Shown piece by piece: positions 1 to 5,178 of a stretch of DNA of 5,178 bases. The DNA comes from an uncultured Ignavibacteria bacterium. GTDB taxonomy: Bacteria; Bacteroidota; Ignavibacteria; SZUA-365. The notes under the pieces were generated by a model that saw only the letters and a list, made by a program, of their open reading frames with translations, ran no database searches and was not told the DNA's origin. Made by a program: the position numbers and the translations under genes. How positions within the stretch are numbered: position 1 is the first letter of the stretch; each line of letters starts with the position of its first letter. The stretch spans positions 1 to 5,178 of the forward strand of contig CAJXSA010000289.1 of assembly GCA_913060595.1 (NCBI GenBank), given 5' to 3'.

Positions 1-381
1 CTTGGCTTTCGGCTCAGGAACGGACGGCATCTGATAGTACGGGGCGAGCTCGGTGGACATGAATTTAGTCACGGCGAGTATGACGCCGAGGTCGTCGAGA
101 TATCCCACCAGCGGCGCGAGATCGGGCACCGCGTCGAGCGGGGAAATGAAATACAGCAGGGCGCCGACGACGATGGTCTTTCGCTGCCAGCCCACGCGTC
201 CGTCCATGAAATAACGGAACAGCGCCAGGAGGTCCTGTGCGAAACGGAGCTTGTGACCGACACGCTCGAGTTTTTCCTCGAATTGTTCACCGACCTGCTT
301 CGCCTGCCGACGGTAGGTCTCCTCGTCTTCTTCGCCGGAAATGTCATAGTCTTCGAAAAAATCCTTCAATTCCTTGTCCAT
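1..381 (-). CDS. DUF1232 / YkvA-like small membrane protein (3' end outside window)
   Basis: This is an uninterrupted reading frame of 127 codons from an ATG at 381-379 to the window edge, so the carboxy terminus is missing. The first ~45 residues are highly charged and acidic (MDKELKDFFEDYDISGEEDE). A basic stretch follows (residues ~56-68), then a hydrophobic region at ~70-107. Its core, YFISPLDAVPDLAPLVGYLDD at ~77-97, carries the P-x-D-x-(V/I)-P-D signature followed by G-(Y/F)-x-D-D that marks DUF1232 (YkvA-like) proteins. These are small proteins with short membrane-embedded helices and no established biochemical function. The start is supported by a purine-rich GAGGG about 7 nt upstream and by a sigma70-like promoter further up. 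A terminator separates it from the upstream operon, so it is probably its own transcription unit. Family assignment is confident; function is unknown. Confidence 0.88.
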   Translation of the reverse strand, partial: MDKELKDFFEDYDISGEEDEETYRRQAKQVGEQFEEKLERVGHKLRFAQDLLALFRYFMDGRVGWQRKTIVVGALLYFISPLDAVPDLAPLVGYLDDLGVILAVTKFMSTELAPYYQMPSVPEPKAK

Positions 382-421
382 CACTGTCCCTCGGCTGCTG
401 AATAGTGTGCGTCTCGAATCC

Positions 422-498
422 AAAAAATAGGAGGGGTAGGGGCAAAGAGCAAGGGGAAAACGGGGAGGGGAGGAAAAAATCGGGAGGGAAAAGAAAAA
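422..498. other. Purine-rich, G-run tract in the intergenic spacer
   Basis: About 70 of 77 plus-strand bases are purines. The tract contains five GGGG runs (433-436, 439-442, 453-456, 462-465, 467-470) and two GGG runs (482-484, 486-488). It covers the terminator U-run and the candidate promoter spacer of the DUF1232 gene. No reading frame of interest uses it. A role is not evident; it may form G-quadruplex or triplex structure, or be low-complexity spacer. Confidence 0.6.
424..452 (-). promoter_or_regulatory. Candidate sigma70-type promoter for the DUF1232 gene
   Basis: On the minus strand a TTGCTC hexamer (452-447) is separated by exactly 17 nt from TATTTT (429-424). They match the TTGACA and TATAAT consensus at 3 of 6 and 4 of 6 positions. 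Transcription would start near 417, giving a leader of about 36 nt that contains the GAGGG ribosome-binding site. The position just after the upstream terminator makes sense, but the match is moderate. If the host is Bacteroidota, its primary sigma factor would prefer a different -7 element (TAnnTTTG), which is only approximated here. Confidence 0.35.
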
Positions 499-526
499 CC
501 CGCCCCGACAAACAGCGCGGGACGGG
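489..526 (-). terminator. Intrinsic (rho-independent) terminator ending the ybaB-recR-lipoprotein operon
   Basis: Read on the minus strand, CCCGTCCCG (526-518) pairs with CGGGGCGGG (507-499) to give a 9-bp stem with a single G-U wobble and a 10-nt loop. It is followed directly by TTTTTCTTTT (498-489). GC-rich stem plus U-run is the textbook form. It sits between the last gene of the upstream run and the promoter of the DUF1232 gene. On the plus strand the hairpin has no U-run after it, so it is directional. Confidence 0.85.
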
Positions 527-555
527 CAATCTATGTGAGTGTCTATTTGAAAGCC

Positions 556-732
556 TTATGGATGCAGGCGGAGTTTGCTGAGCAGCGTGCTCAGCGGCTT
601 CATGAATGCGTACACCAGGGCAGCGGAGGAGGTCGCACCGTGACGCGTGTGCGCGCGGGGATGAGCGATGGCAACACTGCGAGCACCACGACTTCTCATG
701 CGTGCTTCTGTTAACATCTGCTGACCTACCAT
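556..732 (-). CDS. Candidate small protein of 58 residues, unknown function
   Basis: An ATG at 732-730 is preceded by AGGAG (744-740) at a 7-nt spacing, the best ribosome-binding site in the window. The frame runs 58 codons to a TAA at 558-556, which lies 30 nt before a strong terminator. The product starts MVGQQMLTEARMRSRGARSV and is basic and Arg/His-rich in its first half. The second half is more hydrophobic (AALVYAFMKPLSTLLSKLRL, residues ~37-56), possibly an amphipathic helix. I recognise no family. Third-position GC is lower in the first half than in the neighbouring genes, which weakens the case. A TTG start at 795 would extend the frame by 21 codons but lacks a comparable ribosome site. 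The interval could instead be an untranslated 3' region or a small RNA. Confidence 0.35.
   Translation of the reverse strand: MVGQQMLTEARMRSRGARSVAIAHPRAHTRHGATSSAALVYAFMKPLSTLLSKLRLHP
577..595. repeat. Perfect 8-bp inverted repeat (hairpin) near the end of the candidate small gene
   Basis: GCTGAGCA (577-584) and TGCTCAGC (588-595) are perfectly complementary around a 3-nt loop, giving a stable stem-loop in either transcript. No U-run follows on either strand, so it is not a standard terminator. In the minus-strand transcript it lies about 50 nt before the real terminator and would form a second hairpin at the RNA's 3' end. Confidence 0.6.
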
Positions 733-765
733 TGCTGTGCTCCTGCTGCTGCGTGAAACATCGTT

Positions 766-778
766 GCAGTAATACTGC
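766..778. repeat. 13-bp perfect palindrome, operator-like
   Basis: GCAGTA-A-TACTGC is a perfect 6-bp inverted repeat around one central base. It lies 34 nt upstream of the candidate small-gene start and 104 nt after the second lipoprotein stop. It has the geometry of a dimeric repressor site, but no regulator is encoded nearby and the match to a known operator is not evident. Confidence 0.35.
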
Positions 779-882
779 TGCAAAGATCGCGCCAAAACGA
801 ATGTGTCGAAAATGGCCCGGAATCGGTGAGTTAAGCAATCTGTAATGTGAAAATGGGGAACGCCTCGTGAATAAAGTTCACG

Positions 883-1455
883 TCAGTAATTGGACTCGTC
901 CTTCCACTGGGTGATTTTCCACGGCGCCGTTGCGGCGGTACGCCGCAGATCGAGGGACACGCGTCCGTCGACGCGCACCACGTCGTTGGGATTGAAGGTG
1001 ACGGTGAGATTGAAGCTGCGCGTGACGCTGCTGCGGAGGGAGTCGCCGGAAAAGCCCACAATGTTGTTCCACACCAGGTTGAGGCTGCTGGCGTTCTGGA
1101 AGAGATGCCAGGTGATGCGCATCTCCTCGTCGCGGCCCCAGCTTTCGTCCACCCGACGCTCGTAATCGCGGTAGGTGAAGGTGAAATCATGCGCCAGCAG
1201 ACCGCCGTAAATGGTGGTGTCCCTGAAGGTGTACGCGTAGCGGAAGTTCTGGAAGAGTCCGTCCACCGTGGTCTGGTCGGTGACGAGGCTGGCGTCGCCG
1301 CCGGGACTCTCATCCAGCGCCGGGGCGAAGGGGTTGCAGGCCGCCAGCATGCCAAGCGTCATGACGGTGAGCAGCACGGCGACGGGCACGTGCCGCAGAA
1401 GGCCCTGCTGTGTGCTATGAAGACGGGGATTCAATTCGCGAATCGTCCTTTCCAC
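883..1455 (-). CDS. Second lipoprotein of a tandem pair, unknown function
   Basis: A 190-residue predicted lipoprotein. A hydrophobic segment (VAVLLTVMTLGMLAAC, ~25-40) ends in the lipobox L-A-A-C, with Cys40 as the lipidated residue and Asn at +2. The mature part (~150 residues) has alternating polar/hydrophobic stretches suggesting beta strands, a central SWGRDEEMRITWHLF segment (~105-119) and the ending PWKITQWKDE. Size and the W-x-I-x-x-W-x-D ending recall compact NTF2/SnoaL-like folds, but that is inference. It resembles the upstream lipoprotein in layout and ending. The start is uncertain: GTG at 1455 gives a long 39-residue signal and a 25-nt overlap with the upstream gene. TTG at 1434 would give a TTGA overlap with that gene's stop and a 32-residue signal. 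No good ribosome site decides it, and translational coupling is likely. Confidence 0.8.
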   Translation of the reverse strand: MERTIRELNPRLHSTQQGLLRHVPVAVLLTVMTLGMLAACNPFAPALDESPGGDASLVTDQTTVDGLFQNFRYAYTFRDTTIYGGLLAHDFTFTYRDYERRVDESWGRDEEMRITWHLFQNASSLNLVWNNIVGFSGDSLRSSVTRSFNLTVTFNPNDVVRVDGRVSLDLRRTAATAPWKITQWKDESNY

Positions 1456-2018
1456 TCGCTCCAGCTCGTTGCTTCGTCACGGGGAATGTCCGTCCAGCGC
1501 GTGATGCTCCAGATGGAATTGCGGTCGGTGTGCATGATGAACTGCAGCGTGCCGCGGGCGTTTTCGGAGACGCTGCTCACGCCATGCCGGAAGGTGAGGT
1601 CGTATTCCCCCTCGTAAATGGCGGAATCGGCCGCGATGATGGAAAAGCCGCCCGTGAGCGCGAGACTCGACGGGGCGTCCTCTTCGGAGAAGGCTTTCAT
1701 GGCGGAAAACCAGGCCCGTTCGCTTTGCAGCGACCACACGGCGAAGGTCGCGGCGTAGCGTCCCGCGGCGGCGGCGGTGGGAATGAACGCATAGCGCTGG
1801 CTGGAGCTGAGCGTGTCGACGAGGCAGCGCAGGAAATTCTCGGTGCTTTTTTCCGCCACGGCGTTCTCGAGATTTGTGATCACGAGATCGGGCGAGGTGG
1901 GAGGAACGAAGGTGGAGGAACCGCTGCTCGGGGGCTCCGGGTCGCGCGTGCCGAAGAGGTCGCAGCCCGCGGCGGCGAGTGCGAGGACAAGGATCAGCAG
2001 CGTGAGATTGCGTTTCAT
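1431..2018 (-). CDS. First lipoprotein of a tandem pair, unknown function
   Basis: A 195-residue predicted lipoprotein. Two basic residues (MKR) precede a hydrophobic helix and the lipobox A-A-G-C, with Cys19 as the lipidation site and Asp at +2. A Pro/Ser-rich linker follows (~26-42), then a globular domain. This begins PDLVITNLENAVAEKSTENF, has a Trp-centred segment VWSLQSERAWFSAMKAF (~94-110) and ends SIWSITRWTDIP. The same three landmarks recur in order in the next gene, so the two are probably diverged duplicates. The ATG shares its first base with the methyltransferase TGA (TGATG at 2020-2016), and no Shine-Dalgarno site lies upstream, so translation probably depends on reinitiation. 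I recognise no named family. The protein should be membrane-anchored and face the periplasm or cell surface. Confidence 0.85.
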   Translation of the reverse strand: MKRNLTLLILVLALAAAGCDLFGTRDPEPPSSGSSTFVPPTSPDLVITNLENAVAEKSTENFLRCLVDTLSSSQRYAFIPTAAAAGRYAATFAVWSLQSERAWFSAMKAFSEEDAPSSLALTGGFSIIAADSAIYEGEYDLTFRHGVSSVSENARGTLQFIMHTDRNSIWSITRWTDIPRDEATSWSEWKGRFAN

Positions 2019-2752
2019 CAGACAGCCCGGGCGAACATCAGACAGCGTGGGGAGGCGTCGCCGAACGCCGCACCGTCGTAATCGCCGGCGACGTGTTCGA
2101 GGACGAACCCGTTTTCCCTGAACATACGTTGAAATTCGTCGAGGGTAAAGAGGCGCACGGACTCCTCGAACACGCGCTCGCGGCCGCCGTGGCGGATGCG
2201 TATGCGCTTCTCCACCCGTGTCGCGGTCAGGCTGCGCTGCTGCGTGACTTCGACGCCATCCACGGTCTGCGTGCTTTCCGGCACAAGCGTCGCGCGCACC
2301 TGCGGGACGTTCAGGTAGTCGAGCAGGTAGCGGCCGCCGTCGCGCAGGCAGCGGCGCACCCCGCCGATGACGCGGGCGTTTTCCCCGTCGTCATGGAAAT
2401 ATCCGAATGCGGTGAACAGCTGAAGGACGGCATCGAGCGACCCGTCCGCGACGGGCAGACGGCGCATGTCCGCGCGCAGCAGCTGCAGCCGGCCGGCATG
2501 ACGCTGTGTTTTGCGCCGTGCGGCGGCGAGCAGCGTGGGGGAGAGATCCGCGGCGAGCACCGACGCACCGCGGCGCGCGAGCTCGAAGGCGTGACGTCCG
2601 GTGCCGCAGGCCAGGTCCAGGCAGCGCAGGCCCTGAACCGGTGCGGCTGCGCGTTCGAACAGATCGATGGCCTGCTGCGCCTCACCGGCGTCGCGGTGGG
2701 CGTAGAGTTCCATGTAGAGTTCGTCGGCGAACCACCGCTTGTACCAGGACAT
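2018..2752 (-). CDS. Class I SAM-dependent methyltransferase, substrate unknown
   Basis: A 244-residue cytosolic Rossmann-fold methyltransferase. Motif I is LDLACGTGR (45-53), the glycine-rich loop that holds S-adenosylmethionine. Asp69 in VLAADLS fits the acidic residue that binds the ribose hydroxyls, and Asp95 in LLRADMRRLP fits the adenine-contacting motif III. DAVLQLFTAFGYF (107-119) is motif IV, and LRDGGRYLLDYLN (136-148) is the post-core strand. The carboxy-terminal ~90 residues form a mostly beta extension typical of small-molecule or undefined class I enzymes. No specificity-defining motif (such as the NPPY of N6-adenine or glutamine methyltransferases) is present, so no substrate is offered. 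It begins 24 nt after recR with only a weak GGAA upstream, and overlaps the next gene by one base, which places it firmly in the same operon. Confidence 0.9.
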   Translation of the reverse strand: MSWYKRWFADELYMELYAHRDAGEAQQAIDLFERAAAPVQGLRCLDLACGTGRHAFELARRGASVLAADLSPTLLAAARRKTQRHAGRLQLLRADMRRLPVADGSLDAVLQLFTAFGYFHDDGENARVIGGVRRCLRDGGRYLLDYLNVPQVRATLVPESTQTVDGVEVTQQRSLTATRVEKRIRIRHGGRERVFEESVRLFTLDEFQRMFRENGFVLEHVAGDYDGAAFGDASPRCLMFARAV

Positions 2753-2776
2753 GCCGTTTCCGCTGGTGAAAAGAGG

Positions 2777-3373
2777 TCAGATGTCGATGCGGCCCTCGAA
2801 GGCGCGTGTGATGGTGGCCGCGTCGGTGAATTCGAGATCGCTGCCCATCGGGATGCCGCGCGCGATGCGCGTGATGCGCACGCCCAGCGGCTTGAGAAGT
2901 TTCGAGAGATAGAGCGTGGTGGCTTCTCCCTCGACATTGGGATTCATGGCGAGAATGATTTCCTGCGTTTCGCCGCCCGCGCGGTCGAGAAGCTCGCGCA
3001 CGTGCAGGTCGTCGGGACCGATGCCCTCGAGCGGCGACAGCCGTCCGCCGAGCACGTGGTAGAGGCCGCGGAATTCATTGCCCCGTTCGATGGCAAAGAC
3101 GTCGTTGGATTCCTCCACGACGCAGATCACGTGGCGATCACGCTTGTGACTGGTGCAAATCGTGCATGGATCTTCCTCGGTGATGTTGCAGCACACCGAG
3201 CAGGTGCGCACGTGATCCTTGACCTGCAGCAGCGTCGCGGCCATCTGTTCGATTTCCTGGCGGGGACGCTTGAGCACGTGCAGCGCGAGGCGCTGGGCGG
3301 TTTTGCGCCCGATGCCGGGCAGGCGGGTGAACTCGGCGATGAGGGCGTCGAGGGAAGGGGATGTGGAGAGCAT
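2777..3373 (-). CDS. recR: Recombination mediator protein RecR
   Basis: A complete RecR of 198 residues, the usual length for the family. RecR works with RecO (and RecF) to load RecA onto SSB-coated single-stranded DNA at gaps and stalled forks. Domains in order: a helix-hairpin-helix with LPGIGRKTAQRLALHVL (18-34); a four-cysteine zinc finger C58-x2-C61-x8-C70-x2-C73; a TOPRIM domain from ~82 (VICVVEESNDVFAIE) including YHVLGGRLSPLEGIGPDDL (~105-123) and the acidic LAMNPNVEGEAT segment (~141-152); and the carboxy-terminal ARGIPMGSDLEFTD signature (~171-184). The chosen ATG places SPSLDALIAEFTRLPGIG at the normal distance from the start. It follows ybaB by 20 nt with no obvious Shine-Dalgarno site, so co-transcription and coupling are likely. 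Confidence 0.98.
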   Translation of the reverse strand: MLSTSPSLDALIAEFTRLPGIGRKTAQRLALHVLKRPRQEIEQMAATLLQVKDHVRTCSVCCNITEEDPCTICTSHKRDRHVICVVEESNDVFAIERGNEFRGLYHVLGGRLSPLEGIGPDDLHVRELLDRAGGETQEIILAMNPNVEGEATTLYLSKLLKPLGVRITRIARGIPMGSDLEFTDAATITRAFEGRIDI

Positions 3374-3393
3374 GGCGCCGTGTTGCTGATGAA

Positions 3394-3732
3394 TCAGAGA
3401 CCGAGGTTGCCGAGGTCGAGTCCGGGGATGTTGGGCATCAGTCCTGCCGTCGCGCTGCCCATCTCTTCCTTCGCCATTTTCTGCGACTGGTCGATGGCCT
3501 TGTTGACGGCGGAGAGAATCAGGTCTTCGAGCAGTTCGACGTCGTCGGGGGTGACCACGCTTTTCTCGATGCTGATTTTGCGCACTTCCTGCTTTCCGTT
3601 CATGGTGACCCGCACCATGCCCCCGCCGACTTCGGCGGTGGTTTCCAGTTCACGCAGTTTCTGCTGCGCTTCGGCCATGCGGCTTTGCAGTTCCTGCACG
3701 CGGGCCATCATGTCCTGCATATTGAGACTCAT
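3394..3732 (-). CDS. ybaB: YbaB/EbfC-family nucleoid-associated DNA-binding protein
   Basis: A 112-residue protein of standard YbaB/EbfC length. The amino-terminal helix is rich in Met, Gln and Glu (residues ~5-31, MQDMMARVQELQSRMAEAQ) and fits the tweezer-like dimer's coiled arm. A central GGGMVRVTMNGKQEVRKISI (~36-55) is the family's conserved beta sheet. A second helix follows (LEDLILSAVNKAIDQSQKMA, ~68-87), then a Gly/Met/Pro-rich tail with GLMPNIPGLDLGNLGL. Family members bind DNA as dimers and shape the nucleoid. The gene commonly precedes recR, as here (20-nt gap), often with dnaX upstream; in this window sprA takes that place. The start is ATG at 3732, with a weak GTGAG about 6 nt upstream. 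A start at Met5 is possible but has no ribosome site. Confidence 0.95.
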   Translation of the reverse strand: MSLNMQDMMARVQELQSRMAEAQQKLRELETTAEVGGGMVRVTMNGKQEVRKISIEKSVVTPDDVELLEDLILSAVNKAIDQSQKMAKEEMGSATAGLMPNIPGLDLGNLGL

Positions 3733-3771
3733 GCGATACTCACTTCATGTTGATGCGAAAAACCGTTTTCC

Positions 3772-3799
3772 AAAACTCGCCGGGATCAGGATCCCGCGA
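3772..3799 (-). terminator. Terminator-like hairpin over the sprA stop codon
   Basis: CGGGATC (3781-3787) and GATCCCG (3790-3796) are perfect inverted repeats. Three more pairs (3777-3779 with 3797-3799) extend the stem past a single bulged base. On the minus strand the hairpin is followed by G and then TTTT (3775-3772). The sprA TGA (3788-3786) sits in the loop. The short U-run and bulge make it a moderate candidate; it may only attenuate read-through into ybaB. Confidence 0.4.
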
Positions 3800-5178
3800 T
3801 GGTGATGCGCATTTCCAGTCCGCCCTCATGCGTGGTGCTTCCCGGGATGCGGGAGCCGACGTCGGCGTCGGGACTGGTGCGCTGATAGCGGTAGAACAGT
3901 GAGGCCTGCACGCGCTGGCTGATCGAGTAGCGCACGCGCGGTTCGATGCTGGTGCGCGTGATGCCTTCGCGCGGCTGGCCGCCGCTGTCGAGCTCGTCGA
4001 CGCTGAAGATGCGCGAGGCGGTCTTGTTGAGCGTGAAGGCCAGGCTGAACTGAATGTCGTTCTTGAGCGAGAGGCCGAACAGCGGCATTTCGAAACCGGC
4101 CTTTTTGTACTCGGCGGTGAGCGAGAACTCGTCGGAATTGTCTTCGACGATGTTGCTGGCCGCGGTGTTGAGACTGAATGAACCTTTCTTGTCCCATCGC
4201 GTCTGCACGCTCAGGTCGCCGCCCCACACCTGGTTGAAAGAGAGCTGCACGCCGATCAGCGGCTGGAAGCCGTAGCCGATCTGCTGACTCTCGGTGATAC
4301 GCTGACCGTCGTCCTGGCTGTGACGGTAGGCGGTCGAGAAATTCGACTGGTAGCGGTGTTCGAGCGAGATGCGGTCGGCCAGTCCTTCGAGCAGGCTCCA
4401 CTTCTCGAGACCGTCCCAGCGAATGCCGTAGTTGAGGCGCGGGAAATAGCTGCCCAGCAGGTCGCGCAGCCAGGGCACGGCTTCGAATCCTTCTTCGAAA
4501 GCCTGGGCCAGCAGTTCGCTCTCGGTGCGCGTTTCCGTCGGATCGGACAGCAGCTCGTTGTAGCGTTCGGCGACCGCGTTCATGTTCGTGTTGAACAGAC
4601 TGAACATGAGGAAGTCGGGGAAGGCCATGTACGAGCGCTCGAGGCGTCCGGTGGTGGTCGTGCTGGTGATGGTCTGCACGCCGTTCTCGTCGGTCTTGAG
4701 CTGGTAGTTCTTGTTCACCGACCAGCGCAGGTCCCAGTTCAGGTCGAGGCGCGCACCTTCCCAGAGGGGACGGTTGGTCTTGATCGAGAAGGTGTTCGAC
4801 TGCGTGTAGTTGTCGGCGTAGGTGCCGTTCGGATTGGCTGCGCGCAGTCCGCGCGAGTAATCCTCGATGCCCACGAAGGGGAAGCTGCTCTTGAACGCCA
4901 GGCGGCCGGAGCTCGGGTTCGGATCACTGATCAGGCCAAGCTGGTAGAGGCGCGAGGGACCGTCGTCGGCGTTCGGGGGATTGCCGAAGGGCACGCTGCC
5001 CCAGAAGGTGGAGAAGCCGGTCTGTCCGCGCACGCCGCCCACCTGGCTGCTGTTGTTCTGCTGGAAGGTGATGCCGATGTTGTCGTAATCCAGGAAGGGC
5101 ACCTTGATCGCGTAGTAGGCGATGTCGCGGAACAGGGAGGAGAGCGAACTGCCTGATCCATCGTCGAATTCGTCGATG
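3786..5178 (-). CDS. sprA: SprA/Sov, type IX secretion outer-membrane translocon, C-terminal part (5' end outside window)
   Basis: The frame is open to the right edge and gives the last 463 residues before a TGA; no start in the window is real, since the frame continues upstream of a GTG at 5102. SprA (Sov) proteins are usually over 2,000 residues and form the very large beta-barrel through which T9SS cargo crosses the outer membrane. Seen here: AYYAIKVPFLDYDNIGITFQ followed by NSSQVGGVRGQTGFSTFWG near the beginning; many alternating polar/hydrophobic strands; a late DEFSLTAEYKKAGFEMPLFG block followed by the strand pair LKNDIQFSLAFTLNKTA; and a terminal set (RVRYSISQRVQASLFYRYQ, then STTHEGGLEMRITIAG) ending in a short amphipathic strand, as in outer-membrane barrels. 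The order of these blocks matches the SprA carboxy terminus as I know it. Other large FCB barrel proteins are a less likely alternative. A terminator-like hairpin overlaps the stop. Confidence 0.85.
   Translation of the reverse strand, partial: IDEFDDGSGSSLSSLFRDIAYYAIKVPFLDYDNIGITFQQNNSSQVGGVRGQTGFSTFWGSVPFGNPPNADDGPSRLYQLGLISDPNPSSGRLAFKSSFPFVGIEDYSRGLRAANPNGTYADNYTQSNTFSIKTNRPLWEGARLDLNWDLRWSVNKNYQLKTDENGVQTITSTTTTGRLERSYMAFPDFLMFSLFNTNMNAVAERYNELLSDPTETRTESELLAQAFEEGFEAVPWLRDLLGSYFPRLNYGIRWDGLEKWSLLEGLADRISLEHRYQSNFSTAYRHSQDDGQRITESQQIGYGFQPLIGVQLSFNQVWGGDLSVQTRWDKKGSFSLNTAASNIVEDNSDEFSLTAEYKKAGFEMPLFGLSLKNDIQFSLAFTLNKTASRIFSVDELDSGGQPREGITRTSIEPRVRYSISQRVQASLFYRYQRTSPDADVGSRIPGSTTHEGGLEMRITIAGS

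Noticed and set aside
344..838. A 164-codon minus-strand frame across the spacer.
   Set aside because: It runs through the intrinsic terminator, the purine tract and into the DUF1232 gene in another frame. The translation turns into low-complexity Pro/Leu/Phe from the tract. Its early hydrophobic patch looks accidental.
606..845. A 79-codon plus-strand frame in the same spacer.
   Set aside because: It has no ribosome site, is Cys/Arg-rich and lies in a region where all other signals point to the minus strand.
1410..2081. A 223-codon plus-strand open frame opposite the first lipoprotein.
   Set aside because: It is in register with the lipoprotein codons and has the same high-GC explanation. 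The product is Gly/Arg-rich with no recognisable features.
3733..3771. A ybaB promoter in the 53-nt gap after sprA (TTGGAA followed by AT-rich bases), and the GTTTTGGAAAAC palindrome there.
   Set aside because: No acceptable -10 element lies at a 16-18 nt spacing, and the palindrome has only a two-base centre with AT arms. The gap is too short to judge.
2093..3805. A 570-codon open frame on the plus strand, antisense to ybaB, recR and the methyltransferase.
   Set aside because: Its codons are in register with those of recR and the methyltransferase. It stays open because those genes rarely use TTA, CTA or TCA codons at high GC. Its translation shows no domain, while the minus strand encodes unmistakable families.
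4320..5156. A 278-codon plus-strand open frame opposite sprA.
   Set aside because: It is in register with the sprA codons. The translation is a Val/Glu/Ala/Arg-rich mirror without domain signature.
1..5178. CRISPR arrays, tRNA or rRNA genes, insertion sequences, phage or defence genes.
   Set aside because: I found no spaced direct repeats, no cloverleaf-like pattern, and no transposase, integrase or nuclease motifs on either strand.

Overview
The window is a GC-rich piece of a bacterial chromosome in which every convincing gene lies on the minus strand, so it is read from position 5178 down to 1. The best lineage clue is the partial gene at the right edge. It reads as the carboxy-terminal end of SprA/Sov, the giant outer-membrane translocon of the type IX secretion system (T9SS), which is characteristic of the FCB group (Bacteroidota, Chlorobiota, Ignavibacteriota and relatives). 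Two short lipoproteins with clear lipoboxes fit a diderm host. The high GC content and some Shine-Dalgarno-like sites argue for a deep or GC-rich member of that group rather than a typical AT-rich Bacteroidota. The genus cannot be named from this sequence.

Layout in transcription order: (1) 5178-3786, the last 463 codons of sprA, with a terminator-like hairpin whose loop contains the stop codon. (2) 3732-3394, a YbaB/EbfC nucleoid-associated protein. (3) 3373-2777, recR, 20 nt further on. (4) 2752-2018, a class I SAM-dependent methyltransferase of unknown substrate. (5) 2018-1431, a lipoprotein whose ATG overlaps the methyltransferase TGA by one base. (6) 1455-883, a second lipoprotein that overlaps the first and looks like its divergent paralogue. 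(7) 732-556, a possible 58-codon small gene with a good Shine-Dalgarno site, followed at 526-489 by a strong intrinsic terminator. (8) After a purine-rich spacer carrying a plausible sigma70-type promoter, a DUF1232/YkvA-like membrane protein starts at 381 and runs off the left edge.

Genes 2 to 6 (and 7 if real) look like one operon of housekeeping and envelope genes: ybaB-recR is a classic pair, and the methyltransferase and lipoproteins are tightly packed behind it. The role of the lipoprotein pair is unknown. I see no mobile element, CRISPR array, rRNA or tRNA. The least explained parts are the lipoprotein pair and the 500-nt interval at 382-882, which holds the candidate small gene, several inverted repeats and a G-rich purine tract.
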